Assembly: GCA_002344795.1 (NCBI GenBank)
Contig: DDUM01000064.1
Coordinates: forward strand, 17,359 to 81,358
Length of the DNA: 64,000 nucleotides
Direction of reading: 5' to 3'
Source: Flammeovirgaceae bacterium UBA2338
Lineage (GTDB): Bacteria; Bacteroidota; Bacteroidia; Cytophagales; Cyclobacteriaceae
A program made the translations under genes and the position numbers. Positions 42,339 through 51,883 of this stretch are shown here, piece after piece. A model generated the notes under the pieces. The model did no database searches. It was given only the letters and a program-made list of their open reading frames with translations, and was not told the origin of the DNA. Positions within the stretch are counted from its first letter, which is position 1; each line of letters begins with the position of its first letter.

Positions 42339-45329
42339 ATGACTAGAGTATGTTTAGCATTAAGTATCATTATCTGCTTAAGCCTGACAAAGGTTGCCTA
42401 TGGGCAGGAATCGGTGGTGCAGGAGACAAGCCCTGCCAGCATGAAATGGTATCAGATTAATACCAATAACTTTAGAGTACTCTACCCTTACGGGTTTGAA
42501 AGGGAGGCACAGCGCGTAGCCAATACCCTTGAACACATCAGAAAACCGGAAGCGAAAAGTCTTGAAGCAATACCAAAAAAAATCTCGGTGGTGCTGCACA
42601 GTCAATCAGCTGTATCGAATGGATTTGTGACACTGGCTCCAAGACGGTCGGAGTTTTACGCCATGCCACCACAAAATTATAATTTCATTGGCACCAACGA
42701 ATGGCTCACCCTGCTCTCTTCACATGAATACCGTCATGTCGTACAGTTTCAGAAAAGTGTAACTGGTTTTAATAAGGGCATCCATCTTTTATTCGGACAG
42801 TTGGCTCAGGCAGGAATGGCATTTGTAGCGGTACCTCAATGGTTTTGGGAAGGCGATGCAGTGGCTATTGAGACCGCATTTACGCCTAGCGGCAGAGGAA
42901 GGATACCAGAATTTGATATGCTGTTTCGAACCAATTTGCTGGAGGAAAGAAATTTCAATTATCATAAACAATACCTGAGATCTTATAAACATGCTGTTCC
43001 TAATCATTATGTATTGGGCTACCACATGGTGGCGTACCTGAGGAGAAAGACCGGCAACCCCAATGTGTGGGCAGACATTACAAAACGGGCATGGAATGTT
43101 CCGTTCATTCCTTTTACTTTTTCCAATGCCATTAAAAAAGAGACTGGCTTATATGTTACAAATCTTTATAAAGAGATGGCGCAGGAGGCAAAGGCAGAAT
43201 GGACTCAACAACTAGAGGGACTATCATTTACGGAGTTCGAAAGAATCAACTCAAGATCGTCAAAGGCTTATACTGATTATCTATATCCGCAACCCTTAAA
43301 CGATGGAAGGACGGTTGCTTTAAAAACGGGTATCGGAGATTTTTCACAATTGATAACCATTACCGAAAATGGTGAAGAGAAAAAACATTTTGTGCCTGGC
43401 CCCGTCAATGATGCAGGAATGCTCTCGGTGGCGGCAAATAAGGTAGTTTGGAATGAGTATCGGCTTGATCCACGTTGGCAAACGAGATCTTACTCAATTA
43501 TAAAAGGATATGATTTTAATACCGGCAAGTCCAAAGTAATCGCCAGGCATGAACGCTACGGTGCTGCGGCTTTATCCCCGGATGGAGGTAAAGTCGCTAC
43601 CATTTACGTAGACGAATCCTATCAGAACAACCTGGTGATTTTAGATTACAATTCGGGGGAGCTAATTCAAAAAGTAGAAAACCCGGATAATCATATCCTC
43701 ACCATGCCCAGATGGAGCCATGATGGTAAACAAATTGCATTTATTCAATTGAGCAGAGACGGAAAACAAATTATGGCATTCGATGTCGCATCTTCCATGG
43801 TGAAAACATTGTACAAAGCAGGTGACGAGAATGTAGGCCATCCTTTATTGGTCAATGATTTGTTGATATACAACTCTCCCTTTAGTGGCATTGATAATAT
43901 TTATGCGCTGAATATTTCCACGCAAATGCGCTATCAAATTACATCCAGTAAATACGGAGCGTTCAATCCTTCTATGGCAACAGATGGAAAAACCATGTGG
44001 TACAATGAACAAACCAGAGATGGGTTGGATGTGGTGAAGGTGCCTTTTGTAAAGGAAAATTGGATTCCTGTAGAAGAAGTAACGGTGCAGCCCAGTTTAT
44101 TTGCTGATATGCTTACGGAACAAGAAGGGGAACCAACGTTGATGAAAACAATTCCAACTACTGAGTATACAAGTAAGCGCTATCATCGCGCAAGCGGAAT
44201 GATCAATCCCCATTCATGGGGACCTTATTTTACCAATTCAATCTATCAGGCGAACCTGGGCATTACCTCCAAAGACATTTTAAGCACAACAGAAATTAGT
44301 GGTGGGTATACCTATGACATTAATGAACAAACAGGTGCCTGGGGTGTGGGTGTCAGTTATCAGGGAATGTATCCGATAATTGATGGATCGTTTACCTATG
44401 CAAAGAGAAGTAGCTCAGATGGTGTCTTTGGCAGGGATGTAGAATTTAAATGGACAGAGATCGGTGGGGCAGTAGGCCTCAGAGTTCCGTTGGTTCTTAC
44501 CAGTTCCAGGTACAGCAGGAGTTTGTCCATTGGAAATGCTGTTGGGTATACGCAGGTTTCAGGGTTTAAAAATACGGTGAGTGAAAATGGAAGTGTAATT
44601 TCATCCGGGTACGGCAGGTTGGTGCCAGCGAATGATTCGTTGTCTTATAATTTCATTGACAAGGCCAGCAACGGAGATTTACTCTACAATCAATTCACCT
44701 TCAGCTTCAATAACCTATTGAAGCGAAGCAGACGGGATATTAATTCTAAATATGGACAGTCTGTAGCAGTAGAGGCATACAACACAGCTTTCGGTGGAGA
44801 TTTTGAAGGACACTTGTATGTAGCGCGAGGTGCTTTCTACTTTCCAGGGCTATTCAAACATCACTCGATTTATTTCCGTGGAGGGTATCAGCAACGCTTG
44901 TCTGATTTTAACCTCAATACCTACTCTTTCAGAAACAGATTAGGAAAACCAAGAGGGTATTCTTACCCACAGGACACACGGTTTTACACCATCTCATCCA
45001 ATTATGCACTTCCAATCTGGTATCCTGATATTAATATTGGCCCACTTCTAAATATTCAACGCATCAAAGCCAATTTGTATTACGACTATGGAAAAGGAGA
45101 AGGCAATCAGTTTTTTTATCGGTTTAAAACGGGTGAGCCAACTTTGGTATATCAAAGAACCAATGATGACTCATATCATTCCATTGGTGCCGAGGTCACT
45201 TTTGATATCAATATCATGAGGTTTCTCCCTCAATTTGAATTGGGACTGAGGGCTTCTTACATCAAAGAAAACAGGTTTAATAATGGAGGAACTGTTATCG
45301 AGTTTATCCTGGGGAATATTCCCTTTTGA
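42339..45329 (+). CDS. Large outer-membrane protein: gluzincin-like HEYRH domain, TolB-like propeller, C-terminal barrel
   Basis: 996 aa from ATG 42339 (GTG 42336 gives one more). Signal peptide ALSIIICLSLTKVAYGQ. Domain 1 (about 35-300) resembles a peptidase-MA/gluzincin fold: HEYRH at residues 130-134 of the GTG form fits HExxH, followed by VPQWFWEGDAVAIET, where the Glu of W-E-G would be the third zinc ligand. Domain 2 (about 320-600) has propeller blades (YGAAALSPDGGKVATIYVDE, MPRWSHDGKQIAFIQLSRDGKQI). Domain 3 (about 640-996) is strand-rich and ends in a barrel-like FILGNIPF. Together this suggests a surface-anchored zinc protease or a receptor derived from one. Monocistronic. Confidence 0.82.
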   Translation: MTRVCLALSIIICLSLTKVAYGQESVVQETSPASMKWYQINTNNFRVLYPYGFEREAQRVANTLEHIRKPEAKSLEAIPKKISVVLHSQSAVSNGFVTLAPRRSEFYAMPPQNYNFIGTNEWLTLLSSHEYRHVVQFQKSVTGFNKGIHLLFGQLAQAGMAFVAVPQWFWEGDAVAIETAFTPSGRGRIPEFDMLFRTNLLEERNFNYHKQYLRSYKHAVPNHYVLGYHMVAYLRRKTGNPNVWADITKRAWNVPFIPFTFSNAIKKETGLYVTNLYKEMAQEAKAEWTQQLEGLSFTEFERINSRSSKAYTDYLYPQPLNDGRTVALKTGIGDFSQLITITENGEEKKHFVPGPVNDAGMLSVAANKVVWNEYRLDPRWQTRSYSIIKGYDFNTGKSKVIARHERYGAAALSPDGGKVATIYVDESYQNNLVILDYNSGELIQKVENPDNHILTMPRWSHDGKQIAFIQLSRDGKQIMAFDVASSMVKTLYKAGDENVGHPLLVNDLLIYNSPFSGIDNIYALNISTQMRYQITSSKYGAFNPSMATDGKTMWYNEQTRDGLDVVKVPFVKENWIPVEEVTVQPSLFADMLTEQEGEPTLMKTIPTTEYTSKRYHRASGMINPHSWGPYFTNSIYQANLGITSKDILSTTEISGGYTYDINEQTGAWGVGVSYQGMYPIIDGSFTYAKRSSSDGVFGRDVEFKWTEIGGAVGLRVPLVLTSSRYSRSLSIGNAVGYTQVSGFKNTVSENGSVISSGYGRLVPANDSLSYNFIDKASNGDLLYNQFTFSFNNLLKRSRRDINSKYGQSVAVEAYNTAFGGDFEGHLYVARGAFYFPGLFKHHSIYFRGGYQQRLSDFNLNTYSFRNRLGKPRGYSYPQDTRFYTISSNYALPIWYPDINIGPLLNIQRIKANLYYDYGKGEGNQFFYRFKTGEPTLVYQRTNDDSYHSIGAEVTFDINIMRFLPQFELGLRASYIKENRFNNGGTVIEFILGNIPF

Positions 45330-45344
45330 TGTAGCCCTTCTGAA

Positions 45345-45376
45345 TTTGAATATGGTTGTTTTTACAGCTATTTTTG
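45345..45376 (+). promoter_or_regulatory. Promoter of the PDH E2 gene
   Basis: TTTG (45345-45348), 20 bases, TATTTTTG (45369-45376): a full match to the Bacteroidota consensus TTTG-N19-21-TAnnTTTG, 34 bases before the ATG at 45410. Confidence 0.65.
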
Positions 45377-45409
45377 AGGAATTGATTCTAATTTAATAGC
45401 ATAACAATA

Positions 45410-47023
45410 ATGGCAGAAATAGTCCGAATGCCGAAAATGAGCGATACCATGACCGAAGGGGTGATCGCCAAATGGCATAAAAAAGTAGGCGATACCGTGA
45501 AATCCGGGGAGTTGATGGCAGAGATAGAGACAGACAAGGCTACGATGGATTATGAGTCGTTTCATGAAGGTGTTGTTTTACATTTGGGTGCCAAAGAAGG
45601 GGAAGCAGTGCAAATCAATGGTGTATTGGCAGTTGTGGGTAAAAAAGGTGAAGATTTTAAAGAATTGCTAGCAGACGCATCTCAAACTAAAACTGCAGCA
45701 GCAGGAGGACAAACGGAAACATCACAAAACAAAGATACAGCGGTGGCAGAACCCATAGATATTTCAAACATCAAGGCAGAACTGGTACTGATGCCAAAAA
45801 TGAGCGATACCATGACGGATGGAGTGATCGCAGCCTGGCATAAAAAAGTAGGCGATACCGTGAAATCCGGGGAGTTGATGGCCGAGATAGAGACAGACAA
45901 AGCCACCATGGAGTATGAGTCGTATCACACGGGTACGGTACTTTATATAGGCGCCAAAGAGAAAGAAGCAATTCCAGTGAATGGTGTGCTCGCTATTGTT
46001 GGCGAAAAAAATGCTGACTGGAAGACGTTATTAAAATCAGCTGAACAATCCCAGGCAGATGAACCTAAAGAAGAGAAACAATCAAGTGCGCCCGCTCCAT
46101 TACCCAGTGCAACGGCACCATCAAGTTCAACTTCATCTCATTCCAGTAATGGCAGGTTGAAAGCATCACCGTTGGCCAAGAAAATGGCCAAAGATTTGGG
46201 TTATGATTTGAGTAAGATTGAAGGCTCAGGAGATAATGGTCGAATTACCAAGAGAGATATTGAAAACTATAAGCCAGGCGCTGCTGCCACTAAAGAGAAA
46301 GAGTCTGGGGCGCCTATTGTGTTGCCATCTGTTGTAGGTGAAGAAAGCTTTGAGGAGGTAACCCTTTCGCAGATGCGCAAAACCATTGCACGCAGATTAG
46401 GTGAAAGCAAGTTTACTGCGCCCCATTTTTACCTTACCATGGAAATCAACATGGACAAGGCCATTGCAGCACGTAAGAGTATTAATGAAATTGCCCCGGT
46501 TAAAATTTCCTTCAACGACCTGGTGATAAAGGCAGTTGCAGCAACATTGCGACAGCATCCGGATGTTAATGTGTCGTGGTTGGGCGACAAGATCAGAAAG
46601 AACCACCATATTCATATTGGAGTAGCCGTTGCTGTCAACGATGGTTTGGTCGTTCCTGTGGTTCGATTTGCAGATAACAAATCACTGGCTCATATTTCTT
46701 CTGAAGTAAAAGACCTGGCACAACGTGCGCATGACAAAAAACTTCAACCAAGCGATTGGGAGGGAAATACCTTTACCATCTCCAACCTTGGTATGTTTGG
46801 CATCGAAGAGTTTACAGCCATTATCAATCCTCCCGATGCTTGTATCCTGGCAGTAGGAGGAATAAAGGAAACTCCGATTGTGAAAAACGGACAGATTGTA
46901 CCCGGAAATGTAATGAAGGTGACCATGTCGTGCGATCACCGTGCGGTGGATGGTGCAGTTGGATCAGCCTTCCTCAAAACCCTGAAAGGGCTGCTGGAAG
47001 ATCCGGTGAGAATTCTAATCTGA
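45410..47023 (+). CDS. aceF: Dihydrolipoamide acetyltransferase, E2 of pyruvate dehydrogenase, two lipoyl domains
   Basis: 537 aa. Two lipoyl domains (about 1-80 and 122-202), each with the lipoylated Lys in IETDKATM; an E3/E1-binding domain ([34 protein letters not shown], about 247-285) between Ser/Pro/Ala-rich linkers; and the catalytic domain (about 310-537) with SHLRKT-type start ([12 protein letters not shown]) and the active-site His-Asp motif [13 protein letters not shown]. It transfers acetyl groups from E1 to CoA. The two lipoyl regions are nearly identical in DNA, see the repeat. E1 and E3 are not in the window. Confidence 0.95.
   Translation: MAEIVRMPKMSDTMTEGVIAKWHKKVGDTVKSGELMAEIETDKATMDYESFHEGVVLHLGAKEGEAVQINGVLAVVGKKGEDFKELLADASQTKTAAAGGQTETSQNKDTAVAEPIDISNIKAELVLMPKMSDTMTDGVIAAWHKKVGDTVKSGELMAEIETDKATMEYESYHTGTVLYIGAKEKEAIPVNGVLAIVGEKNADWKTLLKSAEQSQADEPKEEKQSSAPAPLPSATAPSSSTSSHSSNGRLKASPLAKKMAKDLGYDLSKIEGSGDNGRITKRDIENYKPGAAATKEKESGAPIVLPSVVGEESFEEVTLSQMRKTIARRLGESKFTAPHFYLTMEINMDKAIAARKSINEIAPVKISFNDLVIKAVAATLRQHPDVNVSWLGDKIRKNHHIHIGVAVAVNDGLVVPVVRFADNKSLAHISSEVKDLAQRAHDKKLQPSDWEGNTFTISNLGMFGIEEFTAIINPPDACILAVGGIKETPIVKNGQIVPGNVMKVTMSCDHRAVDGAVGSAFLKTLKGLLEDPVRILI
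45428..45924 (+). repeat. Intragenic duplication of the lipoyl-domain coding sequence
   Basis: The segment from 45428 is repeated from 45791, offset 363 bp (121 codons). A 47-base stretch (45473-45519 and 45836-45882), starting TGGCATAAAAAAGTAGG, is identical including third positions, and flanking bases are about 85-90% alike by eye. Confidence 0.85.
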
Positions 47024-47036
47024 GTCTAAGCTTTTA

Positions 47037-47576
47037 ATGGAAAAAATTCGTTCAACAACTATACTTGCCGTATTGCACAATGGTGAAGTCGCCATTGGTG
47101 GTGACGGGCAAGCATCGATGGGCAATACTGTGGCTAAGGGTAATGTTAAGAAATTGCGCAAGCTACAGGATGGTAAAATTGTAGTGGGCTTTGCCGGCTC
47201 TACTGCCGATGCATTTACTTTACTAGACAGGTTTGAAGAAAAGCTCAATGCTTTTGGTGGCAACATGAAAAGAGCCGCCATTGAACTGGCCAAAGACTGG
47301 CGTATGGATCGCTACCTCAGAAGGCTGGAAGCCATGATGATTACTGCCAGTAAAGATGAGTTGCTTGTACTTTCCGGTACGGGTGATGTGTTAGAGCCCG
47401 ATAACCAGGTGGCTGCCATAGGTTCTGGATCGATGTATGCGCAGGCTGCAGCGCTCGCTCTAAAAAAACATGCACCACAACTCTCTGCTGAAGAAATGGT
47501 GAAGGAAAGTCTGCACATCGCGGCAGACATCTGTGTGTTTACCAATCACAATATTATTATCGAAAAGCCGCTGTAA
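47037..47576 (+). CDS. hslV: ATP-dependent protease peptidase subunit HslV
   Basis: 179 aa. N-terminal-nucleophile protease of the HslUV complex. The start [16 protein letters not shown] implies removal of a six-residue leader to expose Thr7 as the nucleophile. [48 protein letters not shown] and [15 protein letters not shown] are family signatures. The ATPase partner HslU is not adjacent, unlike the usual hslVU operon. Thirteen bases after the E2 gene, and the end is 6 bases from the convergent aminotransferase. Confidence 0.95.
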   Translation: MEKIRSTTILAVLHNGEVAIGGDGQASMGNTVAKGNVKKLRKLQDGKIVVGFAGSTADAFTLLDRFEEKLNAFGGNMKRAAIELAKDWRMDRYLRRLEAMMITASKDELLVLSGTGDVLEPDNQVAAIGSGSMYAQAAALALKKHAPQLSAEEMVKESLHIAADICVFTNHNIIIEKPL

Positions 47577-47582
47577 TCCTTT

Positions 47583-48767
47583 TCAGGATTGCTCAATGGC
47601 TGCGAGAAGAATTTCACAGGAGTGCTTTATTTCGTCTTCTGTTATCGTCAAGGGTGGTGCGATCCTAAAGCTGTTGGGGCAGGAGAGGAACCAAAAACAA
47701 ACGGCACCCATCTCCAGTGCATTTTTCACAATTCGTTTTACCTTTTCCTCTGATTCAAAGTCGATGGCGAAGAACAAACCAACCCTTCTGATCTCCTTTA
47801 TGGAAGAGTGGGTCAAATATTTTTCAAATAGCTTCCCTTTCGCTTCTACCTGTTCGATTAATTTTTCCTCCTGAAGTACTTCAAGTGTGGCCAATGCCGA
47901 TGCACAGCATACCGGATTGCCGCCAAAGGTGGTGATGTGCCCCAGCATCGGATCGTGTGTGAGTGATTGCATCAACTTTTGATCTGCGATGAATGCACCG
48001 ATAGGAAGTCCGCCACCAAAGGCTTTTCCGATGGTGAGTATGTCGGGGACGATATCGAACTGCTCAAAAGCAAATAGACTTCCAGCTCTACCCATCCCGC
48101 ACTGGATTTCATCCAGAATGAGTAAGGTGCCGGTCTCACTGCATTTGCTTTTCAGTGCTTTCATGTAAGCCTTCGTGGGGATTCTCACTCCGGCATCTCC
48201 CTGGATGGTCTCCATAATCACGCAGGCAGTTTTGTCATTGATAGCCGAAAGGTGATCACGGTTACCAAATTCTATAAAGTGAACATCTGGGAGCAAGGGA
48301 CGAAAGGCATTTTTTTTGGTTTCGTTTCCCGACACACTCAATGATCCATGGGTGCTACCATGATATGATTTTTTACAAGAGACAATGCCCGTTCTTCCCG
48401 TAACCCTTTTGGCTAGTTTTAATGCACCTTCGTTGGCCTCTGTTCCGGAGTTCACAAAGTAGCAGCAGTTGAGCGACTTGGGGAGCAGTGAAGTCAGCTT
48501 TTGCGCCAGCAGGTTGGGTGCAGATTGAATGTATTCTCCATACACCATCACATGCAAATGTTTGTCTACCTGGTCTTTGATGGCTTGAACAACCTTTGGG
48601 TGTCGATGACCAATGTTAGTGACACCTATACCTGAAATTAAATCAATGTATCGCCTGCCTCCTGGTTCATAAAGGTAAATGCCTTCAGCGCGTTCAATAG
48701 GAACAAGAAATGGAAACGGAGTGGTTTGGGCGAGATGCGTTAAGAAAACTTCCGGACTGTATTCCAT
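47583..48767 (-). CDS. Class III (acetylornithine/GABA-type) PLP-dependent aminotransferase
   Basis: 394 aa from ATG 48767; a TTG at 48788 would add seven residues. PLP-fold signatures: YIDLISGIGVTNIGHRHPKVVQAI, FVNSGTEANEGALKLAKR, SYHGSTHGSLSVSG, LLILDEIQCGMGRAGSLFAFE and the Schiff-base Lys in DILTIGKAFGGGLPIGAF. The subgroup includes acetylornithine, ornithine and lysine aminotransferases; which one cannot be decided, because no arginine or lysine pathway gene is near. Confidence 0.92.
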   Translation of the reverse strand: MEYSPEVFLTHLAQTTPFPFLVPIERAEGIYLYEPGGRRYIDLISGIGVTNIGHRHPKVVQAIKDQVDKHLHVMVYGEYIQSAPNLLAQKLTSLLPKSLNCCYFVNSGTEANEGALKLAKRVTGRTGIVSCKKSYHGSTHGSLSVSGNETKKNAFRPLLPDVHFIEFGNRDHLSAINDKTACVIMETIQGDAGVRIPTKAYMKALKSKCSETGTLLILDEIQCGMGRAGSLFAFEQFDIVPDILTIGKAFGGGLPIGAFIADQKLMQSLTHDPMLGHITTFGGNPVCCASALATLEVLQEEKLIEQVEAKGKLFEKYLTHSSIKEIRRVGLFFAIDFESEEKVKRIVKNALEMGAVCFWFLSCPNSFRIAPPLTITEDEIKHSCEILLAAIEQS

Positions 48768-48791
48768 ATACAAATCTATAGACTTCAAGGC

Positions 48792-48826
48792 AAAAGAAAA
48801 GCCCTTCCCATTTTTGGGGAAAGGCC
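48792..48826 (-). terminator. Terminator downstream of the 43-aa membrane protein
   Basis: GCCCTTCCCA (48801-48810) pairs with TGGGGAAAGGC around a T-rich loop with one bulge; read on the minus strand it is followed by TTTTCTTTT. It sits between the small gene and the aminotransferase start, so it ends the former. Confidence 0.75.
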
Positions 48827-48848
48827 AGGATTTTTCCTTTAAAGTATA

Positions 48849-48980
48849 TTATTGAGCTTCCAAAATACTAGAGATAATGATTCCCATGATAATGATTATG
48901 CTCAGAATGATTACTTCCCAATGTCTTCCAGAATACCGTCCCCCTTGGTAAACCTTCGATAAGCTTTTTAATCTATTCAT
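48849..48980 (-). CDS. Small single-pass membrane protein, 43 aa
   Basis: ATG 48980 gives 43 residues: a basic soluble N-terminus (MNRLKSLSKVYQGGRYSGRH) and one transmembrane helix (VIILSIIIIMGIIISS) ending LEAQ. The longer frame to 49067 adds an unlikely leader. A dedicated terminator follows directly, which supports a real short transcript. Orientation with the basic end inside is expected. No family recognised. Confidence 0.6.
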   Translation of the reverse strand: MNRLKSLSKVYQGGRYSGRHWEVIILSIIIIMGIIISSILEAQ

Positions 48981-49402
48981 ATTCGGTGGCTTTTGGTGAT
49001 ACAAGTTTGATGATACAAAGTTTTGGAATTTGCAGTGAAGGATTTCGGCAAATGCACTGAAAATCATACACCCGTAAAGAAGCCTTGCAAGTATTGCTTT
49101 AAGGGGATAAAGTGGCTTTTACGAATATTTTAGTTATTACCCCGATCTCTATCAGCCTGTATATAAGGAGGATACAGATTTATATGATTAACCGGGATCG
49201 GTTTCTTTATTTTTTGTGAAACGAAGGTTGAATGAACAACATGTTTGCGGCTCAGAATGGAATCTTTAGCCTAATACGGGCCAAATCTCACTCTCTCTTG
49301 AGATCAACCATTGGGCAAAAAATGACTATTTCAGATGCTTTTGCCTTTCGGTGGGTATAGGATGACAACACCCAGAATCACAAGATCCAGCATCCAGAAC
49401 CC
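48981..49402. other. 422-bp intergenic stretch without a gene
   Basis: No frame with coding character and no tRNA. It contains one possible stem (AAGCC...GGCTT around 49080-49118 with an inner CTTTA/TAAAG pair) and, at 49371-49402 next to the gap stop codon, a short degenerate run of ATCCAG-like units (CCAGAATC, AGATCCAG, CATCCAGAAC). Otherwise unremarkable. Confidence 0.5.
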
Positions 49403-50401
<999 letters not shown>

Positions 50402-50464
50402 TTAAAAATTGAGTGGCAAAAATAAAACTATGCAACCCTAAAACCAACGGTATAAGGTGCTTTA

Positions 50465-50580
50465 GTCTGAAAACCCTGAATTATGTCTTTTCCGCTCATT
50501 ATAAGAAAAGTATAAAAAAAGGTTTGTTCTCTGAGGGTTAGCAGACCCCATTTCATTCTGACAACACACCCACCTGACCA
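50465..50580 (+). pseudogene. Decayed duplicate of tRNA-Glu with its promoter
   Basis: From about 50521 the sequence GGTTTGTTCTCTGAGGGTTA...CCCATTTCATTCTGACAACAC aligns base by base with the intact tRNA-Glu starting at 50762, including the anticodon loop ATTTCAT. The similarity continues upstream: GAATTATGTCTTTTCCGCTC (50478) matches GAATTATATCTTTGCGGCTC (50720), an offset of 242. The acceptor, D and T stems are no longer paired and the T arm is lost, so it cannot fold. The -7 box has become TATGTCTTTT. Confidence 0.75.
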
Positions 50581-50702
50581 GCACTGCCTTTAGCAAACAC
50601 TCAAAAGGCTTAGATATCTTTAACTAATTGATTTTCCATGATATTGGCGGTCGGGAAGGGGATTCGTTTACTGTCTTTACCGTTAATATGAAGCCTCTTT
50701 TT

Positions 50703-50733
50703 TTTGTTAATCTGTACTTGAATTATATCTTTG
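50703..50733 (+). promoter_or_regulatory. Promoter of tRNA-Glu
   Basis: TTTG (50703-50706), 19 bases, TATCTTTG (50726-50733): exact Bacteroidota sigma consensus; mature tRNA begins 29 bases downstream. Confidence 0.8.
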
Positions 50734-50761
50734 CGGCTCTTTAGCGGAGAACTTGATAAAA

Positions 50762-50836
50762 GGTCCGTTCGTCTAGGGGTTAGGACACCAGATTTTCATT
50801 CTGGCAACACGGGTTCGATTCCCGTACGGACTACCA
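50762..50836 (+). tRNA. tRNA-Glu (anticodon TTC)
   Basis: 75 bases with encoded CCA. Acceptor GGTCCGT pairs with ACGGACT (first pair G-T), anticodon arm CCAGA-TTTTCAT-TCTGG with anticodon TTC, T arm ACGGG-TTCGATT-CCCGT, discriminator A, CCA at 50834-50836. Single gene with its own promoter and terminator. Confidence 0.96.
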
Positions 50837-50845
50837 ATAATTGGA

Positions 50846-50878
50846 GCAACTATTTGAATTTCAGATAGTTGCTTTTCT
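50846..50878 (+). terminator. Terminator of tRNA-Glu
   Basis: GCAACTAT (50846-50853) and ATAGTTGC (50865-50872) pair, with further TGA/TCA pairing inside, followed by TTTTCTTT. Confidence 0.85.
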
Positions 50879-50947
50879 TTTTATATAGAAGTTGTACTCT
50901 TATGAGTACTAAATGACCTCATTAAACTAATCGACTTCCTTAATTCT

Positions 50948-50993
50948 CCGCAGAGTCTCTGAGGGATGGCCAGCGGGGAGGCGGACTCTGCGG
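50948..50993. repeat. REP-like palindrome, upstream copy
   Basis: Arms CCGCAGAGTC (50948-50957) and GACTCTGCGG (50984-50993) with a 26-base GC-rich interior ending GAGGCG. The arms are identical to those of the downstream copy at 51666. Located 68 bases before the transposase start. Confidence 0.8.
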
Positions 50994-51061
50994 CTGGGGA
51001 AGTCACCTACATGTAGCTATAGAAAATATCATCTATTCTTAGATATTCAGTATTTTCAAAC

Positions 51062-51660
51062 ATGCCAGTTCGCAGAGCTATTCATGAAAATGATGGAATA
51101 TATTTCATCACCATCACTTGTGCTAGGTGGAAGAAATTGTTTGAGATCACCAATGGATATGATGTTGTGTACCGGTGGTTTGATTATCTAAAATGTAAAG
51201 GTCACTATATCAATGGGTATGTGATCATGCCCAATCATCTTCACGCTATAATCGCATTTAAAAACACAGGTAAGAAAGTGAATGGCATAGTGGGTAACGG
51301 TAAGCGATTCATGGCCTACGAACTGGTAAAAAAAATAAAAGAGCAGCGTAAAATAGATGTACTAAAAGAATTGAGTGATTGGGTAAACCTAACGGACAGA
51401 ACCAGAGGAAAGCAGCACGAGGTTTTTGAGCCATCTTTTGATTGGAAGGAGTGTTTAGATGCTGACTTTATAGAACAAAAACTTAATTACATCCACAATA
51501 ATCATTACAAGAACAATGGTTGTTAGTTGAAGATCCAGAGGCGTATATTCACAGTTCGGCCAAATTTTATGGGACTGGGGAGCAAGGAATTTATCCGGTA
51601 ACAAACTATGGTGAAATGGAAGATATTGACCTGACAGGAAAGCTGGACAAAAGTATATGA
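51062..51660 (+). pseudogene. REP-associated tyrosine transposase (Y1/IS200-like), frameshifted
   Basis: The frame from ATG 51062 gives 154 aa of a Y1-transposase-like protein: YFITITCARWKKLF, HUH metal site in GYVIMPNHLHAIIAF (His59, His61), KRFMAYELVKKIKEQ and IEQKLNYIHNNHYKN with the candidate catalytic Tyr, then a stop at 51524. The missing C-terminus continues in another frame from 51517 (WLLVEDPEAYIHSSAKFYG ... EMEDIDLTGKL) to a stop at 51658-51660, so a small indel near 51505-51516 has split it. NNHYKN replaces the usual NNPVK. Flanked by matching REP palindromes. Likely inactive unless the shift is recoded. Confidence 0.85.
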
Positions 51661-51665
51661 ATGAA

Positions 51666-51695
51666 CCGCAGAGTCCCGAGGCGGAGACTCTGCGG
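51666..51695. repeat. REP-like palindrome, downstream copy
   Basis: Arms CCGCAGAGTC (51666-51675) and GACTCTGCGG (51686-51695) around CCGAGGCGGA. Same arms and same GAGGCGGA core as the upstream copy. Begins 5 bases after the transposase's shifted stop and lies against the kinase fragment. Confidence 0.82.
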
Positions 51696-51721
51696 AGAAA
51701 GAAGGTGAAGCGAAGCGAAGC

Positions 51722-51883
51722 GTATTTGATTTGTTCTTCAGGGGAACGCCCACGTCAAAAGGAGCCGGCCTTGGATTGTTCCTGGTCAGAAATGCGGTTG
51801 ATAAATTACAGGGTTCAATTAACTTGACTACCTACGAGGGACTTGGCTCTACCTTTACCATTATTTTGCCTCAAAACACCTAA
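51722..51883 (+). pseudogene. 3' fragment of a sensor histidine kinase (ATPase domain end)
   Basis: Reads VFDLFFRGTPTSKGAGLGLFL, then VRNAVDKLQGSINLTTYEGLGS and TFTIILPQNT to a stop at 51881-51883. These are the F box, G1 box (GAGLGL) and G2 region (GLGSTF) with terminal strand of a HATPase_c domain. There is no start codon, no dimerisation or N box, and no kinase sequence upstream of the palindrome. The remains begin about 20-27 bases after the REP element, suggesting that rearrangement at the element removed the rest. Confidence 0.8.

Noticed and set aside
45428..45924. Tandem lipoyl-region repeats as a mobile element
   Set aside because: The repeat matches domain borders and both copies encode functional lipoyl domains, so this is domain duplication.
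51062..51526. Intact IS200/IS605 insertion sequence
   Set aside because: No tnpB, the ends are REP-type palindromes and the reading frame is broken, so a REP-associated transposase remnant fits better.
50948..51695. CRISPR-like repeats
   Set aside because: Only two copies, each an inverted repeat with different loop length, 700 bp apart and flanking a transposase; not an array.
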